A stretch of DNA of 64,000 bases from Flavilitoribacter nigricans DSM 23189 = NBRC 102662 (lineage in GTDB: Bacteria > Bacteroidota > Bacteroidia > Chitinophagales > Saprospiraceae). Position 1 is the first letter of the stretch, and the number at the start of each line of letters is the position of its first letter. Below are positions 53,502 through 62,065 of this stretch, in pieces. The stretch spans positions 62,001-126,000 of the forward strand of contig NZ_PDUD01000035.1 of assembly GCF_002646595.1 (NCBI RefSeq), written 5' to 3'. Made by a program: the position numbers and the translations under genes. The notes beneath the pieces are model-generated. The model ran no database searches. It had not been told where the DNA came from and saw only the letters and a list, made by a program, of their open reading frames with translations.

Positions 53502-54437
53502 TCACTCGTAAGCAATATGGAAAAGCGCGTCTCCCTGACTGACTACCGGGGCGTTGTTGTGCCCGATGATTATGCCGGATTCCTTGGCTTTTACCCATAT
53601 GGTATTGGATTTTCCGTAAGGTCCGTTGATCTGTCCGATGACGTCTCCCTTCTCCACTTTATTGCCCGAACATTTGATCCAAAGGAACATTCCGGCTTTT
53701 TCGGCACGAATCCAGGTCGTTTTTTTAAAAACTTCCGTATTCGCAGCCTTGGCTTCGGATTTGATCATTTCGCGCCGGGCCAGTACCCGGTGTAGCCCGC
53801 TCAGCCCTTTCTGGATCGCCATCGAATCGTAGCGTAGGCTTTCGCCGCCTTCAAACACAATGATCGGTTTTTCCAGATCCAGGGCCGTGCGGCGCAGGGA
53901 TTTGGCAATGGTGCCCATGCCGAGGGCAAAAGGAGCGCCGAAATCCATGGCCAGTTGCTCGCTTTCCGCGTGATTCCGGGTGAAGCGCACCTGCGGATAA
54001 TTGTACAGGCTGCGTCCACCGGTGTGAAAATCGATGCCGAAATCCACAAGCGGCAATATCTTTTTGGTGATGGTCCGGGCTACCCGGCTGGCCAGACTGC
54101 CGGAAGTGCTTCCGGGAAAACTGCGGTTTACATCCTTTCCGTCCGGAACGTCCCGGCTGAAATTAATAAAGCCGTAGATGTTGAGGAGCGGGATTGCGAT
54201 CACATTGCCTTTGGTCAACTGCTCGAACAATCCGTCGTCTACGGCTCGCCGGATGATCTCTACCCCGTTGATCTCATCGCCGTGCACTCCGCCCAGTACC
54301 AACATCGTGGGGCCGGGTTCCGCACTCCGGTAAATATGCGCATGAATACTGATCCGGGTCCCGGAAGGTAACTGACCGACGGAGATCTTGATGCTGTTCT
54401 GTTCTCCGGGGGCTATGTCAATACCATTGATATTCAT
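53502..54437 (-). CDS. Succinylglutamate desuccinylase/aspartoacylase family protein
   Basis: A 311 aa zinc-dependent deacylase of the M14-like AstE/AspA family. The zinc ligands are H52 and E55 (GGVHGDEINGVE) and H138 (GIDFHTGG), with N-x-R substrate residues in DVNRSFPGS. The C-terminal about 80 residues form a biotinyl-lipoyl-like beta domain (KVEKGDVIGQINGPYG) as in many family members. The substrate could be an N-acylated amino acid or a peptide. It lies 7 bp downstream of the HAD phosphatase gene, so they are probably co-transcribed. Confidence 0.9.
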   Translation of the reverse strand: MNINGIDIAPGEQNSIKISVGQLPSGTRISIHAHIYRSAEPGPTMLVLGGVHGDEINGVEIIRRAVDDGLFEQLTKGNVIAIPLLNIYGFINFSRDVPDGKDVNRSFPGSTSGSLASRVARTITKKILPLVDFGIDFHTGGRSLYNYPQVRFTRNHAESEQLAMDFGAPFALGMGTIAKSLRRTALDLEKPIIVFEGGESLRYDSMAIQKGLSGLHRVLARREMIKSEAKAANTEVFKKTTWIRAEKAGMFLWIKCSGNKVEKGDVIGQINGPYGKSNTIWVKAKESGIIIGHNNAPVVSQGDALFHIAYE

Positions 54438-54444
54438 ACTGTTT

Positions 54445-55071
54445 TTAAATTATTCCTGCCTGTTCCAGAGTCGCTCTCAGCGCCGCCGGATCGGTGAAGT
54501 GGATCGCGTGGATGCCGAATTCCCGGGCGGCGGTTATATTGGGCATACTGTCGTCGATGAAGACGGCTTTATCCGGTTCGATGCCGTAACGATCGACGAG
54601 CAGCTGGTAGATCTTCGGATCGGGTTTTTTGAGGTTTTCCGCTCCCGATACGAGGATGCCCTCAAAGATCTGCAGAAAATCGTAGCGCTCCCAGGCGTAG
54701 GGCCAGGTTTCGGCCGACCAGTTGGTCAGCGCGAGTAAGCGGTGCCGGCCCTGTTCTTCCAATTCTTGCAGGATCTCGACGGTACCTGCTATCGGTCCGT
54801 TCAGCATTTCGGTCCAGCGTTCGCGGAAAGCGCGGATCTCGGTGGTGTATTCGGGATGCCGGCCGGTGAGCAGTTCTGTAGCTTCCGCCCAGGTGCGGCC
54901 CGCATCCTGCTGGGCGTTCCAGCTGGGAGTGCAGACATGGTTGAGGAAATGCTGGATGTCTTCCTCCCGGTCAAATATCTTGCGGTACAGGTATTCCGGG
55001 TTCCAGTCGATCAGAACGGCACCCAGGTCAAAGATAACGGTGTCTATTTCGGTGTTGCTGCTAATGCTCAT
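54445..55071 (-). CDS. HAD-family phosphatase
   Basis: A 208 aa hydrolase from ATG 55071 (MSISSNTEIDTVIFDLGAVL). The nucleophile is D15 in FDLGAVL, with motif II LTNWSAETW, motif III KPDPKIY and the acidic VFIDDSMPNI. The form FDLGxVL, where the second Asp of the DxD pair is replaced by Gly, is common in epoxide hydrolase-like/YihX-type HAD proteins. A longer frame to 55233 covers the remnant below and is rejected. It lies just upstream of the AspA-like gene. Confidence 0.88.
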   Translation of the reverse strand: MSISSNTEIDTVIFDLGAVLIDWNPEYLYRKIFDREEDIQHFLNHVCTPSWNAQQDAGRTWAEATELLTGRHPEYTTEIRAFRERWTEMLNGPIAGTVEILQELEEQGRHRLLALTNWSAETWPYAWERYDFLQIFEGILVSGAENLKKPDPKIYQLLVDRYGIEPDKAVFIDDSMPNITAAREFGIHAIHFTDPAALRATLEQAGII

Positions 55072-55084
55072 TACGTTGTTTAGA

Positions 55085-55186
55085 TTATATCCATTCCTCC
55101 CGGTATTCCAGGTCCGGAGGTTGGTAGTTGATGAACTGTACAATGTGGGGTTTGTCGGAAGTATTGAAGCTGCTGCCGTGCGGTAG
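55085..55186 (-). pseudogene. C-terminal remnant of a PhyH-family dioxygenase gene
   Basis: One frame encodes L-P-H-G-S-S-F-N-T-S-D-K-P-H-I-V-Q-F (33 residues) and then stops with TAA. This looks like the end of PhyH enzymes, which carry L-P-H-G-S-x-x-N-x-S-D-x-P-R-V-x-Q-Y: the third iron ligand His and the 2-oxoglutarate region. No matching upstream domain exists; the frame has no start, and the next gene begins 54 bp away. It appears to be a truncated, dead fragment left between the HAD gene and the glycosidase-like gene. Confidence 0.5.
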
Positions 55187-55239
55187 GCAATGCTTCCCTC
55201 GTCTTGAATGGCCTGCGAAACTGTTTCCATCATGTTCGT

Positions 55240-56520
55240 TCACCGGTCTAATTTAATCACTTGCGGCATGCCGTTCAGCTGTAGTCTTTGCCCTCTGAAG
55301 CTTACTTCGCTGACTTCTGCCCGAAAAGGCCCGGCCTGCCAGGCCAAATATAGCAGGTTTGCACCGTCGGAAAGACTGAAAATGTAAACATCTTTTTCGG
55401 AAATTACCTCCTGGAAACGATAGGCGCCGTAGCGATCCAGAAAATCGCGGATCAGAAAATAGCTTTTTTTGGGGCGCTTCCGGGCGTCGATGAGCCCGCA
55501 ACTGGAATAGATCGGTACGTGTGGCTGATCGTATAATTCGTAAAAGATCAGCCGGTTAACGCCATAGCGGGCACTCAGCAGCAGGGCCCGCAGGAGGTAG
55601 GCGGCTTGTGCATTTTCCCCGATCGTTTCGCTGTTCCAGCCCGTTTCGGTAATGTTGAGGTCCAGGTGCGGTGCTACCGAATCTCTCCAGGCCACCAGGT
55701 CCGTAAATTCCAGAAAACGGCCGTTGGGGCTTTCCGGCGCCTGATTGATATCGTGGGTACCCTTTTCAAAAGCGTAAAAATGGCCGCTGATCGCCGCCAG
55801 CTTATCAAGGGTGCTCCGGGGTAGCATCTGGTCGATATGGTCATTGATGCGACTGTCGGGTTTGGAATTCTGGAAAGCCGGCGCCGAAAGCTGAAGTCGC
55901 CATCGCCCGCCGTAATAATCGTCTCCCGCCCGGATGACGGTGCGCAGGAGTTGTTCGAAACACTCCGGTCCCGGGGTTGCTTCGCCCCAGGGTTCGTTCC
56001 CGATCTCAAGCAGATCCACCAGACATTCCCTGCGGCGATCCCTGGGACAGAAGGTGGCAAGGTATTCCTGGGTATAGGTGTAAACGGTGGATTCCAGGTC
56101 ACCCCATTCGTCGCAGGTGTACCACTTGTCGGGCCATTTTCCCACAGTTTCCCAACTGTGGATGACGTAAGGAATTCTTTCTTTCCAGTTTTTGGTTCGG
56201 TAGTAATTCTCACTGAAACCGCCCCAGCGGGCCCCTTCCTGAAAGGCAGCGGGCTGAAAATCTGCGGGTTGCCGATCTTCAAAATCCTTTTCCTGGAGGT
56301 AAAACATGCGGGCATTGGCAAAGATGCGGCCGGGAAAAGAATCTTTTTTAATTTCACTGTCCCAGTTGGTGCCACCGGTTACTCCGAACATCTGACGCAG
56401 GGATAGCGCATGGGGGCGGGCCGGAGGCAGATACTGCTGAGCCCGGCATCCGGGAAGGCCGGTTGAACAAATGATGAGGGTCAGGACTTTTATGAATAAG
56501 CATTTTTTCAAATGGATCAC
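55240..56520 (-). CDS. Clan GH-A-like glycosidase lipoprotein
   Basis: A 426 aa lipoprotein: signal peptide and lipobox LPGC with Cys25. The barrel has an N-E acid/base pair at N175-E176 (LEIGNEPWGE) and a likely nucleophile E292 in LNITETGWNSE, placed at the ends of strands 4 and 7 as in clan GH-A. The C-terminal about 60 residues look like a small beta domain. I cannot assign a CAZy family with confidence; GH5, GH39 or GH51-like enzymes are the nearest in pattern. Divergent from the DUF72 gene, with 5 bp between starts. Confidence 0.75.
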   Translation of the reverse strand: MIHLKKCLFIKVLTLIICSTGLPGCRAQQYLPPARPHALSLRQMFGVTGGTNWDSEIKKDSFPGRIFANARMFYLQEKDFEDRQPADFQPAAFQEGARWGGFSENYYRTKNWKERIPYVIHSWETVGKWPDKWYTCDEWGDLESTVYTYTQEYLATFCPRDRRRECLVDLLEIGNEPWGEATPGPECFEQLLRTVIRAGDDYYGGRWRLQLSAPAFQNSKPDSRINDHIDQMLPRSTLDKLAAISGHFYAFEKGTHDINQAPESPNGRFLEFTDLVAWRDSVAPHLDLNITETGWNSETIGENAQAAYLLRALLLSARYGVNRLIFYELYDQPHVPIYSSCGLIDARKRPKKSYFLIRDFLDRYGAYRFQEVISEKDVYIFSLSDGANLLYLAWQAGPFRAEVSEVSFRGQRLQLNGMPQVIKLDR

Positions 56521-56525
56521 ATTTT

Positions 56526-57443
56526 ATGAAATTTGGTAAATTAGAAGATATCAGTCGGGTGGACTTCACCCTGCCGGATGACCCCGCGGGCAATGAGAAA
56601 GTACTGAACGGATTAGACCGCCCGGAGCATCCTCCAACCTGCTATATCGGATGTACCGGCTGGAGCATGCCGGAGTGGATCGGCAAGGTATATCCTAAAG
56701 GAGCCAAAAGCAAAGATTTTCTCAAGTATTACAGTCAGCAGTTTAACACCATCGAGTTCAATACGACCCACTACCGGATCCCGAATTTTTCGACGGTGGA
56801 GAAATGGTACGAGGAATCCGCTCCCGACTTCAAGTTTTGCCCGAAGGTACCCCAATCCATTAGCCACAGCCGGGACCTGGGAGCTGGAAATGACAGTCTG
56901 GAATTCTTCACGGACGTAATTTTAGGATTAAAAGAAAAGCTGGGCGCTTGTTTTTTACAACTTCCCCCGTATTTTGGGCACGACCGCCTGGCCTTGCTGG
57001 AAAACTTCCTGCAACGCTGGCCGCAGGAGATCGATCTGGCGGTGGAGGTCAGGCACGAAAGTTGGTTTGAGGGGGAGGCCAAACGCCGCGATCTTTTCAA
57101 CCTGCTTTTCCGCTACGGCGCCGGAACGGTGATCACCGATGTGGCCGGCCGCCGTGATGTTTTACACATGGCGCTGACTTCCGGGGTTGCGATGGTACGC
57201 TTTGTGGGCAATGGGCTGCATCCCACGGACTACGAGCGGATCGACGAATGGGTAGACCGGATAAACATCTGGTTCGAACAGGGATTGCACGAGATTTTCT
57301 TTTTTCCCCACGAACCGGATAATATATTAGCTCCGGAATTGGCGCTATATCTCTTTGAAAAGATCAGGAATAATAGTACCATTAGGGTGAAAGGCCCCAC
57401 CTTGCTGGACGAACAGGAGGGCGAACAAATGACATTATTTTAA
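56526..57443 (+). CDS. DUF72 family protein
   Basis: A 305 aa soluble protein with a TIM-barrel-like DUF72 pattern. CYIGCTGWSMPEWIGKVYP opens the domain, followed by YYSQQFNTIEFNTTHYRIP, FKFCPKVPQSISH and LGACFLQLPPYFG. The conserved acidic residues of the barrel are present. The family is widespread and its function is not established. The gene ends 1 bp before ppk1, so the two are translated from one message. Confidence 0.93.
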   Translation: MKFGKLEDISRVDFTLPDDPAGNEKVLNGLDRPEHPPTCYIGCTGWSMPEWIGKVYPKGAKSKDFLKYYSQQFNTIEFNTTHYRIPNFSTVEKWYEESAPDFKFCPKVPQSISHSRDLGAGNDSLEFFTDVILGLKEKLGACFLQLPPYFGHDRLALLENFLQRWPQEIDLAVEVRHESWFEGEAKRRDLFNLLFRYGAGTVITDVAGRRDVLHMALTSGVAMVRFVGNGLHPTDYERIDEWVDRINIWFEQGLHEIFFFPHEPDNILAPELALYLFEKIRNNSTIRVKGPTLLDEQEGEQMTLF

Positions 57444-57444
57444 G

Positions 57445-59544
57445 ATGGTGACTGAATTTACGAAAGAAAAAGAATTGCCGCTGGTAGCCCGCGACATCAG
57501 CTGGTTGTCCTTTAACGAGCGGGTGTTACAGGAAGCCAGGGACCACACGGTGCCCCTATTCGAGCGGATCAAGTTCCTGGCGATCTATTCGTCCAACCTG
57601 GATGAGTTCTTCCGCGTGCGGATGGCCAACCACCGGAACCTGTTGCGGGTCGGTAAGAAGACCAAAAAAGAACTGGATATCGATCCCAAACAGACGGTAA
57701 AGGAGATCCAGGAGATCGTCAACGAACAACAGGAAGAATTCAGCCGGATCTTTCAGGAAGAGATCATTCCCGAGCTGAAGAAGCACAATATCAATATACT
57801 GCGCCGTCTTGATCTGAACGAAGAGCAGAAGGAGTTCGTGGAAAATTACTTCCGGGATCACATGTTGCCCTTCGTGCAGCCGGTACTGTTATTCAAGGAT
57901 AAGATCCGGCCTTTTCTCAATAATGCGGCCCTGTATCTGTCGGTGCTGCTCAAACCGAAGGACAACTACAAGGCAGACTACGACTACGCCATCGTCAAGA
58001 TCCCGTCCGATCACTTACCCCGTTTTATCCAGTTGCCGTCGCCCAGCAGCCGGTACGACATCATCATGCTGGATGACATCGTAAGGCACAGTATTTCCTG
58101 GATGTTTCCCGGCTACCATGTGATCGATACTTATTCCATTAAACTGACCCGGGATGCGGAGTTGTACATCGACGATGAGTTTTCCGGCAATCTGATCCAG
58201 AAGATTAAATCCAGTCTGACCAAAAGACACGTCGGACCGGCTTCCCGTTTTGTTTACGACAGTGAAATGCCGGAAGATTTCCTCAATTTTTTGATGGAGG
58301 TCTTCGATCTGGATAAATACGACCTGTTGCGGGAAGGCCGCTACCACAATAACTTCGATTTTTTCCGTTTTCCGGATTTCGGCATGGGCCATCTAAAGAA
58401 TTCACCTCTGCCGCCCCTGCCGTATAAGCCACTGGAAGAGACCAAAGACTTTTTTCAGCAGATCCGGGAGAAGGATCACATGATCTACGTACCGTACCAT
58501 TCCTACGAATCCGTCGTTCGCTTTTTTGAACAGGCGGCGCACGATCCGAAGGTCACCCACATTAAGATCGTTCAATACCGGGTGGCCCGGAAATCCCGCA
58601 TTATGGACGCCCTAATCAACGCCGTCCGTTCGGGTAAGCAGGTATCGGTCTTTATCGAGGTAAAGGCGCGCTTCGATGAGGAGGCTAACCTCGAATGGGG
58701 GGAAAAGCTGTCGAAAGCCGGCGTGACGGTGCACTACAGTTTCCCGGGCGTGAAAGTACACAGTAAACTCGCCCTGGTTCGCCGTCTGGAAAAGAACGGG
58801 CCAACCATGTACACCTACCTGTCGACCGGTAACTTTCACGAAGATACGGCCAAGATCTACAGCGATTTTGGACTTTTCACTGCCGACGAACGCCTGGTTT
58901 ACGAAGTGGCCCGCGTATTTTCTTTTCTGGAAACGGAACAGGTACCGGCCCAGCCGTTTGAACACCTGCTGGTCGGGCAGTTCAACCTGCGCTCGGATCT
59001 GGAATCTCTCATCAACTACGAGATCGAACAGGCCAAAGCCGATAAGCCGGCCTCCATCATTCTGAAGATGAACAGCCTGCAGGATGAGACCATGATCGAA
59101 AAACTTTACGAAGCCAGCATGGCGGGCGTACAGGTGACCCTGATCATCCGGGGGATCTGTTGCCTGGTGCCGGGATTACCGGAAAGTGAGAATATCCACG
59201 CTTTATCCATCGTTGATCGCTTTCTGGAGCACTCCCGGGTGTTTATCTTCCACCACGGCGGTGAGGAGCTGACTTATCTTTCGTCCGCCGACTGGATGAC
59301 CCGTAATCTGAGCTACCGCGTGGAAACGGCTTTCCCGATCTACGATCCGGCCCTGCGCCGGGAGATCCGGGAATACATCAATATCCAGTTGATGGATAAT
59401 GTAAAGGCCCGTGTCCTGGATGCAACCTTGAGCAATACCTATTACCGGAATGGATCACTGGCCATCCGCTCCCAGCGGGAGACCTACTACTACATCAAAC
59501 GGCAAATGGAAGCGGAGAAACTGTCGGCCAAAAAGGAGCGGTAG
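57445..59544 (+). CDS. ppk1: Polyphosphate kinase 1
   Basis: Makes polyphosphate from ATP and can act in reverse. The 699 aa protein has the N-terminal helical domain (RDISWLSFNERVLQEA), the head domain and two PLD-like catalytic domains. The autophosphorylated His is H439 in VKVHSKLALVRR, with a second conserved His H465 in STGNFHEDTAK. SADWMTRNLSYRVE marks domain C2. It is directly downstream of the DUF72 gene (1 bp gap). No ppx or ppk2 gene is in the window. Polyphosphate storage or stress signalling is the family role. Confidence 0.97.
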   Translation: MVTEFTKEKELPLVARDISWLSFNERVLQEARDHTVPLFERIKFLAIYSSNLDEFFRVRMANHRNLLRVGKKTKKELDIDPKQTVKEIQEIVNEQQEEFSRIFQEEIIPELKKHNINILRRLDLNEEQKEFVENYFRDHMLPFVQPVLLFKDKIRPFLNNAALYLSVLLKPKDNYKADYDYAIVKIPSDHLPRFIQLPSPSSRYDIIMLDDIVRHSISWMFPGYHVIDTYSIKLTRDAELYIDDEFSGNLIQKIKSSLTKRHVGPASRFVYDSEMPEDFLNFLMEVFDLDKYDLLREGRYHNNFDFFRFPDFGMGHLKNSPLPPLPYKPLEETKDFFQQIREKDHMIYVPYHSYESVVRFFEQAAHDPKVTHIKIVQYRVARKSRIMDALINAVRSGKQVSVFIEVKARFDEEANLEWGEKLSKAGVTVHYSFPGVKVHSKLALVRRLEKNGPTMYTYLSTGNFHEDTAKIYSDFGLFTADERLVYEVARVFSFLETEQVPAQPFEHLLVGQFNLRSDLESLINYEIEQAKADKPASIILKMNSLQDETMIEKLYEASMAGVQVTLIIRGICCLVPGLPESENIHALSIVDRFLEHSRVFIFHHGGEELTYLSSADWMTRNLSYRVETAFPIYDPALRREIREYINIQLMDNVKARVLDATLSNTYYRNGSLAIRSQRETYYYIKRQMEAEKLSAKKER

Positions 59545-60010
59545 AGCGGAGACTGCTGTAAAAATTTTCACTGGGCTGCAGAGGGCATAAAGTACTTTGG
59601 CTGCAATTACTGGCTTCTAAGGCGGCATGTCGCATTATTCATCAAGAGGTGCCCATTTTGCGGTGGAGTAGGGGAGAGCGCCCTATTTGCCGCTAAAAGA
59701 CATTCTCGGAGGGTCCGTCCGGGCCTGCTGATACCCTTTTTTCAATTTTTCAGTTATCGGATACGACGCGAACGGGAGCGGTTTCCTGCGCCCTGCTGTT
59801 TATTCCGCTCTTTCAAGTGGAGTGGAAACAGGCTGTTTTATTTTATTAAGCCACAGATAATCAGCGTATTAAGGCTCGATTTTCCCAACTTGACAATCTC
59901 CCTAAATTAACCTATCTTTATAAGAAACCAAATTCAAATCTCCCGAGCTTCAATCTTCGCAGCGCTCCGACAAGTCAGTATTTCATTCCTAACCAATATA
60001 ATACTGCAAT
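59545..60010. other. Intergenic region upstream of the substrate-binding lipoprotein
   Basis: This 466-bp stretch has no supported ORF. It carries a promoter at 59890-59920 and otherwise mixed sequence. I found no RNA gene, riboswitch core or repeat in it. Confidence 0.5.
59890..59920 (+). promoter_or_regulatory. Promoter of the substrate-binding lipoprotein gene
   Basis: TTG (59890-59892), 20 nt, then TATCTTTA (59913-59920). The -7 box differs from TAnnTTTG only at the last base. It gives a leader of about 85 nt before the ATG at 60011. Confidence 0.55.
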
Positions 60011-61360
60011 ATGAGATTCAATCACCACCACCATGTACCCAGAGGGAGGCTATTCCAACCATTCCTGATCCTTCCCTTATTGCTCGTTTCTCTCTTCCTG
60101 AGCAACTGTTCTGAAAAATCCACCACGGAACTCAACTTTGCTTTCGGACCCGACGACAGCGGCGCCGTGGCCGACCTGATCGAAGCCTTCAATCAGACCT
60201 ACAAGGGCGAGATCCAGGTCAACTGGCAGGAAGGCTCGCGCGTATCCAACGAATTTTACCGCGAGATCGAAAAGGACCAGTCCTCCGATAATCCGAGCAT
60301 GGATATTATCGGGGCGGACGTCGTCTGGACGGCAGCGCTGGCGCACGCCGGCTGGGCCAGGGACCTGTCCAACAACTTCTACGACAACTACCAGACGAAC
60401 GACTTCAACGAAGCGTCCCTGAATTCTACGATCTACCAGTCCAAGATCTGGGGCATGCCCTGGTATATGGACGCCGGTATCCTCTACTACCGCAAGGACC
60501 TGCTGGCGGCCAATGGCTTTGATCACCCACCGGTAACCTGGAGTGAGCTCAAACAGATGGCGAAGACCATCATGGCCAACGACGGTCCCAAATACGGATA
60601 CGTCTTTCAGGGAGCCAATTACGAGGGAGGGGTCGTTAACGCCTGTGAGTTCATCTGGAACGCAGGCGGTAATTTCCTGATCAGTGATCTTTCCATCGGC
60701 AGCGAGATCGACGAATCTTCCGATGAGGTAAATATCATCACCATCAACTCCGACGCAGCTAAGATGGGCCTGACCGAAGCGCTGGATATGATCACGTCCG
60801 GCGTGAGTCCCGAAGTAGTCAGCAACTTTAAAGAGCGGGAAACGGCCGCCGCCTTTGCCAACGGCGATGCCATCTTCATGCGCGCCTGGCCGACGGCTTA
60901 CCCGGCTCTGGAAGCAGGAGATACCAAGGTAACTACGGATCAGTTTGCGCTGGCACCGCTACCGGTCAGTGAATTCGGCATGCAGTCTTACAGTTGTCTG
61001 GGGGGCTGGAATCTGGTCATCAGCAATCACATCGATGCGGATAAAGAGGAAGCCGCCTGGAAATTTATCCAATTCATGACGGACGCCCGCCAACAAAAAG
61101 AACTGGCCCTGAACGGTGGTACATTACCGACGCTGCAGCAGCTGTATTCCGACGAACGATTGATGCGTAAAGCCCCGGTTGTGGATTTTGCCCGCCAGGT
61201 CATTCAGAATACCCGGGTACGTCCGATCACGTCCAAGTACATGGAATTGTCGCCGGATATTGCCTGGACTTTCAACGAAGTCCTGAAGGGCAACCTGAAT
61301 CCCACCGAGGCAGTAGAGACCATGCAGGGGCAAATGGAGGACGTACTCGCGGCGAACTGA
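60011..61360 (+). CDS. Family 1 extracellular solute-binding lipoprotein
   Basis: A 449 aa periplasmic binding lipoprotein for sugar ABC importers. The signal peptide ends with the lipobox L-S-N-C (Cys33). The mature part has the family-1 pattern: FAFGPDDSGAVADLIEAFN, a two-lobe fold with MPWYMDAGILYYRKDLL, and the SCLGGWNLVISNHI hinge region. The trehalose/maltose/glycerol-3-phosphate class is most similar in style. No permease or ATPase gene follows within the window, so it is an orphan here. The N-terminus has four consecutive histidines, a chance feature of the native gene. Confidence 0.9.
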   Translation: MRFNHHHHVPRGRLFQPFLILPLLLVSLFLSNCSEKSTTELNFAFGPDDSGAVADLIEAFNQTYKGEIQVNWQEGSRVSNEFYREIEKDQSSDNPSMDIIGADVVWTAALAHAGWARDLSNNFYDNYQTNDFNEASLNSTIYQSKIWGMPWYMDAGILYYRKDLLAANGFDHPPVTWSELKQMAKTIMANDGPKYGYVFQGANYEGGVVNACEFIWNAGGNFLISDLSIGSEIDESSDEVNIITINSDAAKMGLTEALDMITSGVSPEVVSNFKERETAAAFANGDAIFMRAWPTAYPALEAGDTKVTTDQFALAPLPVSEFGMQSYSCLGGWNLVISNHIDADKEEAAWKFIQFMTDARQQKELALNGGTLPTLQQLYSDERLMRKAPVVDFARQVIQNTRVRPITSKYMELSPDIAWTFNEVLKGNLNPTEAVETMQGQMEDVLAAN

Positions 61361-61401
61361 CGGATAGCGTGGTTTAAACCGCCCGTCCGGAAAAAAAATG
61401 G

Positions 61402-61419
61402 AAAAAAATGCATTTTTTT
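61402..61419. terminator. A/T palindrome, weak terminator
   Basis: A7-TGCA-T7 is a perfect self-complementary tract (61402-61419), 42 bp past the lipoprotein gene. It could form a hairpin with a U-run but has no GC in the stem, so the terminator role is weak. Confidence 0.35.
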
Positions 61420-61520
61420 TAGTCCGCTCTAAGCTTCTTGCTATCAATAAATTAAAAGGGATCTACTCCCGCTATTGGGCAGCAAAATAGGCCGGATCTA
61501 AAAAAATGTTGTGAGGAGAC

Positions 61521-61552
61521 TTGGATATTTGTTTCAAGTCTCCTTATATTTG
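61521..61552 (+). promoter_or_regulatory. Promoter of tRNA-Gly
   Basis: TTG (61521-61523), 21 nt, then TATATTTG (61545-61552), an exact -7 match, 47 bp before the tRNA. The -33 TTG sits at the inner end of a hairpin arm (GGAGACTTG 61515-61523 with CAAGTCTCC 61535-61543). Confidence 0.65.
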
Positions 61553-61599
61553 CATCGCTCTTACAAAAAGGGGTTAAACGAAACCCCAACAACAAACAT

Positions 61600-61675
61600 G
61601 CAGATGTAGCTCAGCTGGTAGAGCGCAACCTTGCCAAGGTTGAGGTCGCGGGTTCGAATCTCGTCATCTGCTCCA
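61600..61675 (+). tRNA. tRNA-Gly (anticodon GCC)
   Basis: Acceptor stem GCAGATG (61600-61606) pairs with CATCTGC (61665-61671); discriminator U, then CCA is encoded. The anticodon arm CAACC-TTGCCAA-GGTTG gives anticodon GCC for GGC codons. D arm AGCTCAGCTGGTAGAGC and T arm GGTTCGAATC are canonical. Confidence 0.97.
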
Positions 61676-61680
61676 GGAAA

Positions 61681-61708
61681 GCCTCCGAAATTTCGGAGGC
61701 TTTTTTTT
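61681..61708 (+). terminator. Intrinsic terminator after tRNA-Gly
   Basis: GCCTCCGAAA pairs with TTTCGGAGGC as a perfect 20-bp palindrome (61681-61700), followed by T8. It starts 6 bp past the CCA end. Confidence 0.9.
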
Positions 61709-61877
61709 GTAAAGCCGGTCTCCAACCGGCTGAAAATTACGAGCAAGGAGACCGTTTTAAAACAGCCTCCAGGGAACTTTTCCGAAGGGATTTCCCTTAC
61801 CGATACAAAGACCCGGTGAATATTTTCTACAGCAGAGATTTTACCAGGCATTTTTGTATCTTTAGACCGTGTTTTAA

Positions 61878-61962
61878 GCCCGGATGGTGGAACTGGTAGA
61901 CACGCAGGACTTAAAATCCTGTTCCCATTGCGGGAGTGCGGGTTCGATTCCCGCTCCGGGTA
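61878..61962 (+). tRNA. tRNA-Leu (anticodon TAA)
   Basis: Acceptor stem GCCCGGA (61878-61884) pairs with TCCGGGT (61955-61961, one G-U pair), discriminator A. The anticodon arm CAGGA-CTTAAAA-TCCTG gives TAA for UUA codons. A long variable arm (TTCCCATTGCGGGAGT) marks the type II tRNA. CCA is not encoded (the next bases are CTT). Confidence 0.96.
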
Positions 61963-61970
61963 CTTTTAAA

Positions 61971-62008
61971 GCCGTAACTGATTGCTTGACGATTGGTTAC
62001 GGCTTTTT
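61971..62008 (+). terminator. Intrinsic terminator after tRNA-Leu
   Basis: GCCGTAAC (61971-61978) pairs with GTTACGGC (61996-62003), then T5 and an A/T-rich run. A/T pairs extend the stem. Confidence 0.85.
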
Positions 62009-62037
62009 ATTTTTAATGATAGGGTGAAAAATAGGGC

Positions 62038-62065
62038 GCCGTGGTTTTTAAACTACGGCCAGCGG
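62038..62065. repeat. Repeated hairpin, copy 1
   Basis: GCCGTGGTTT (62038-62047), loop TT, AAACTACGGC (62050-62059), then CAGCGG. The right arm plus CAGCGG is identical to copy 2 at 62985-63000. On the minus strand it falls at the 3' end of the 65-codon ORF, whose stop codon lies inside it, so it may serve as a terminator. Confidence 0.7.

Noticed and set aside
60011-60046. Four histidines followed by V-P-R-G, like a purification tag with a protease site
   Set aside because: The codons are native-looking, there is no complete tag or cloning sequence, and a standard signal peptide and lipobox follow. Judged a coincidence.
61631-61819. 62-codon plus-strand ORF beginning in the tRNA-Gly T arm
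   Set aside because: The start MPRLRSRVRISSSAPG is another well-known artefact of reading tRNA sequence as protein.
61561-61851. 96-codon minus-strand ORF across tRNA-Gly containing GADDEIRTRDLNLG
   Set aside because: This phrase is a classic false translation of the strand opposite a tRNA. The RNA gene is canonical and has its own promoter and terminator, so the ORF is not a gene.
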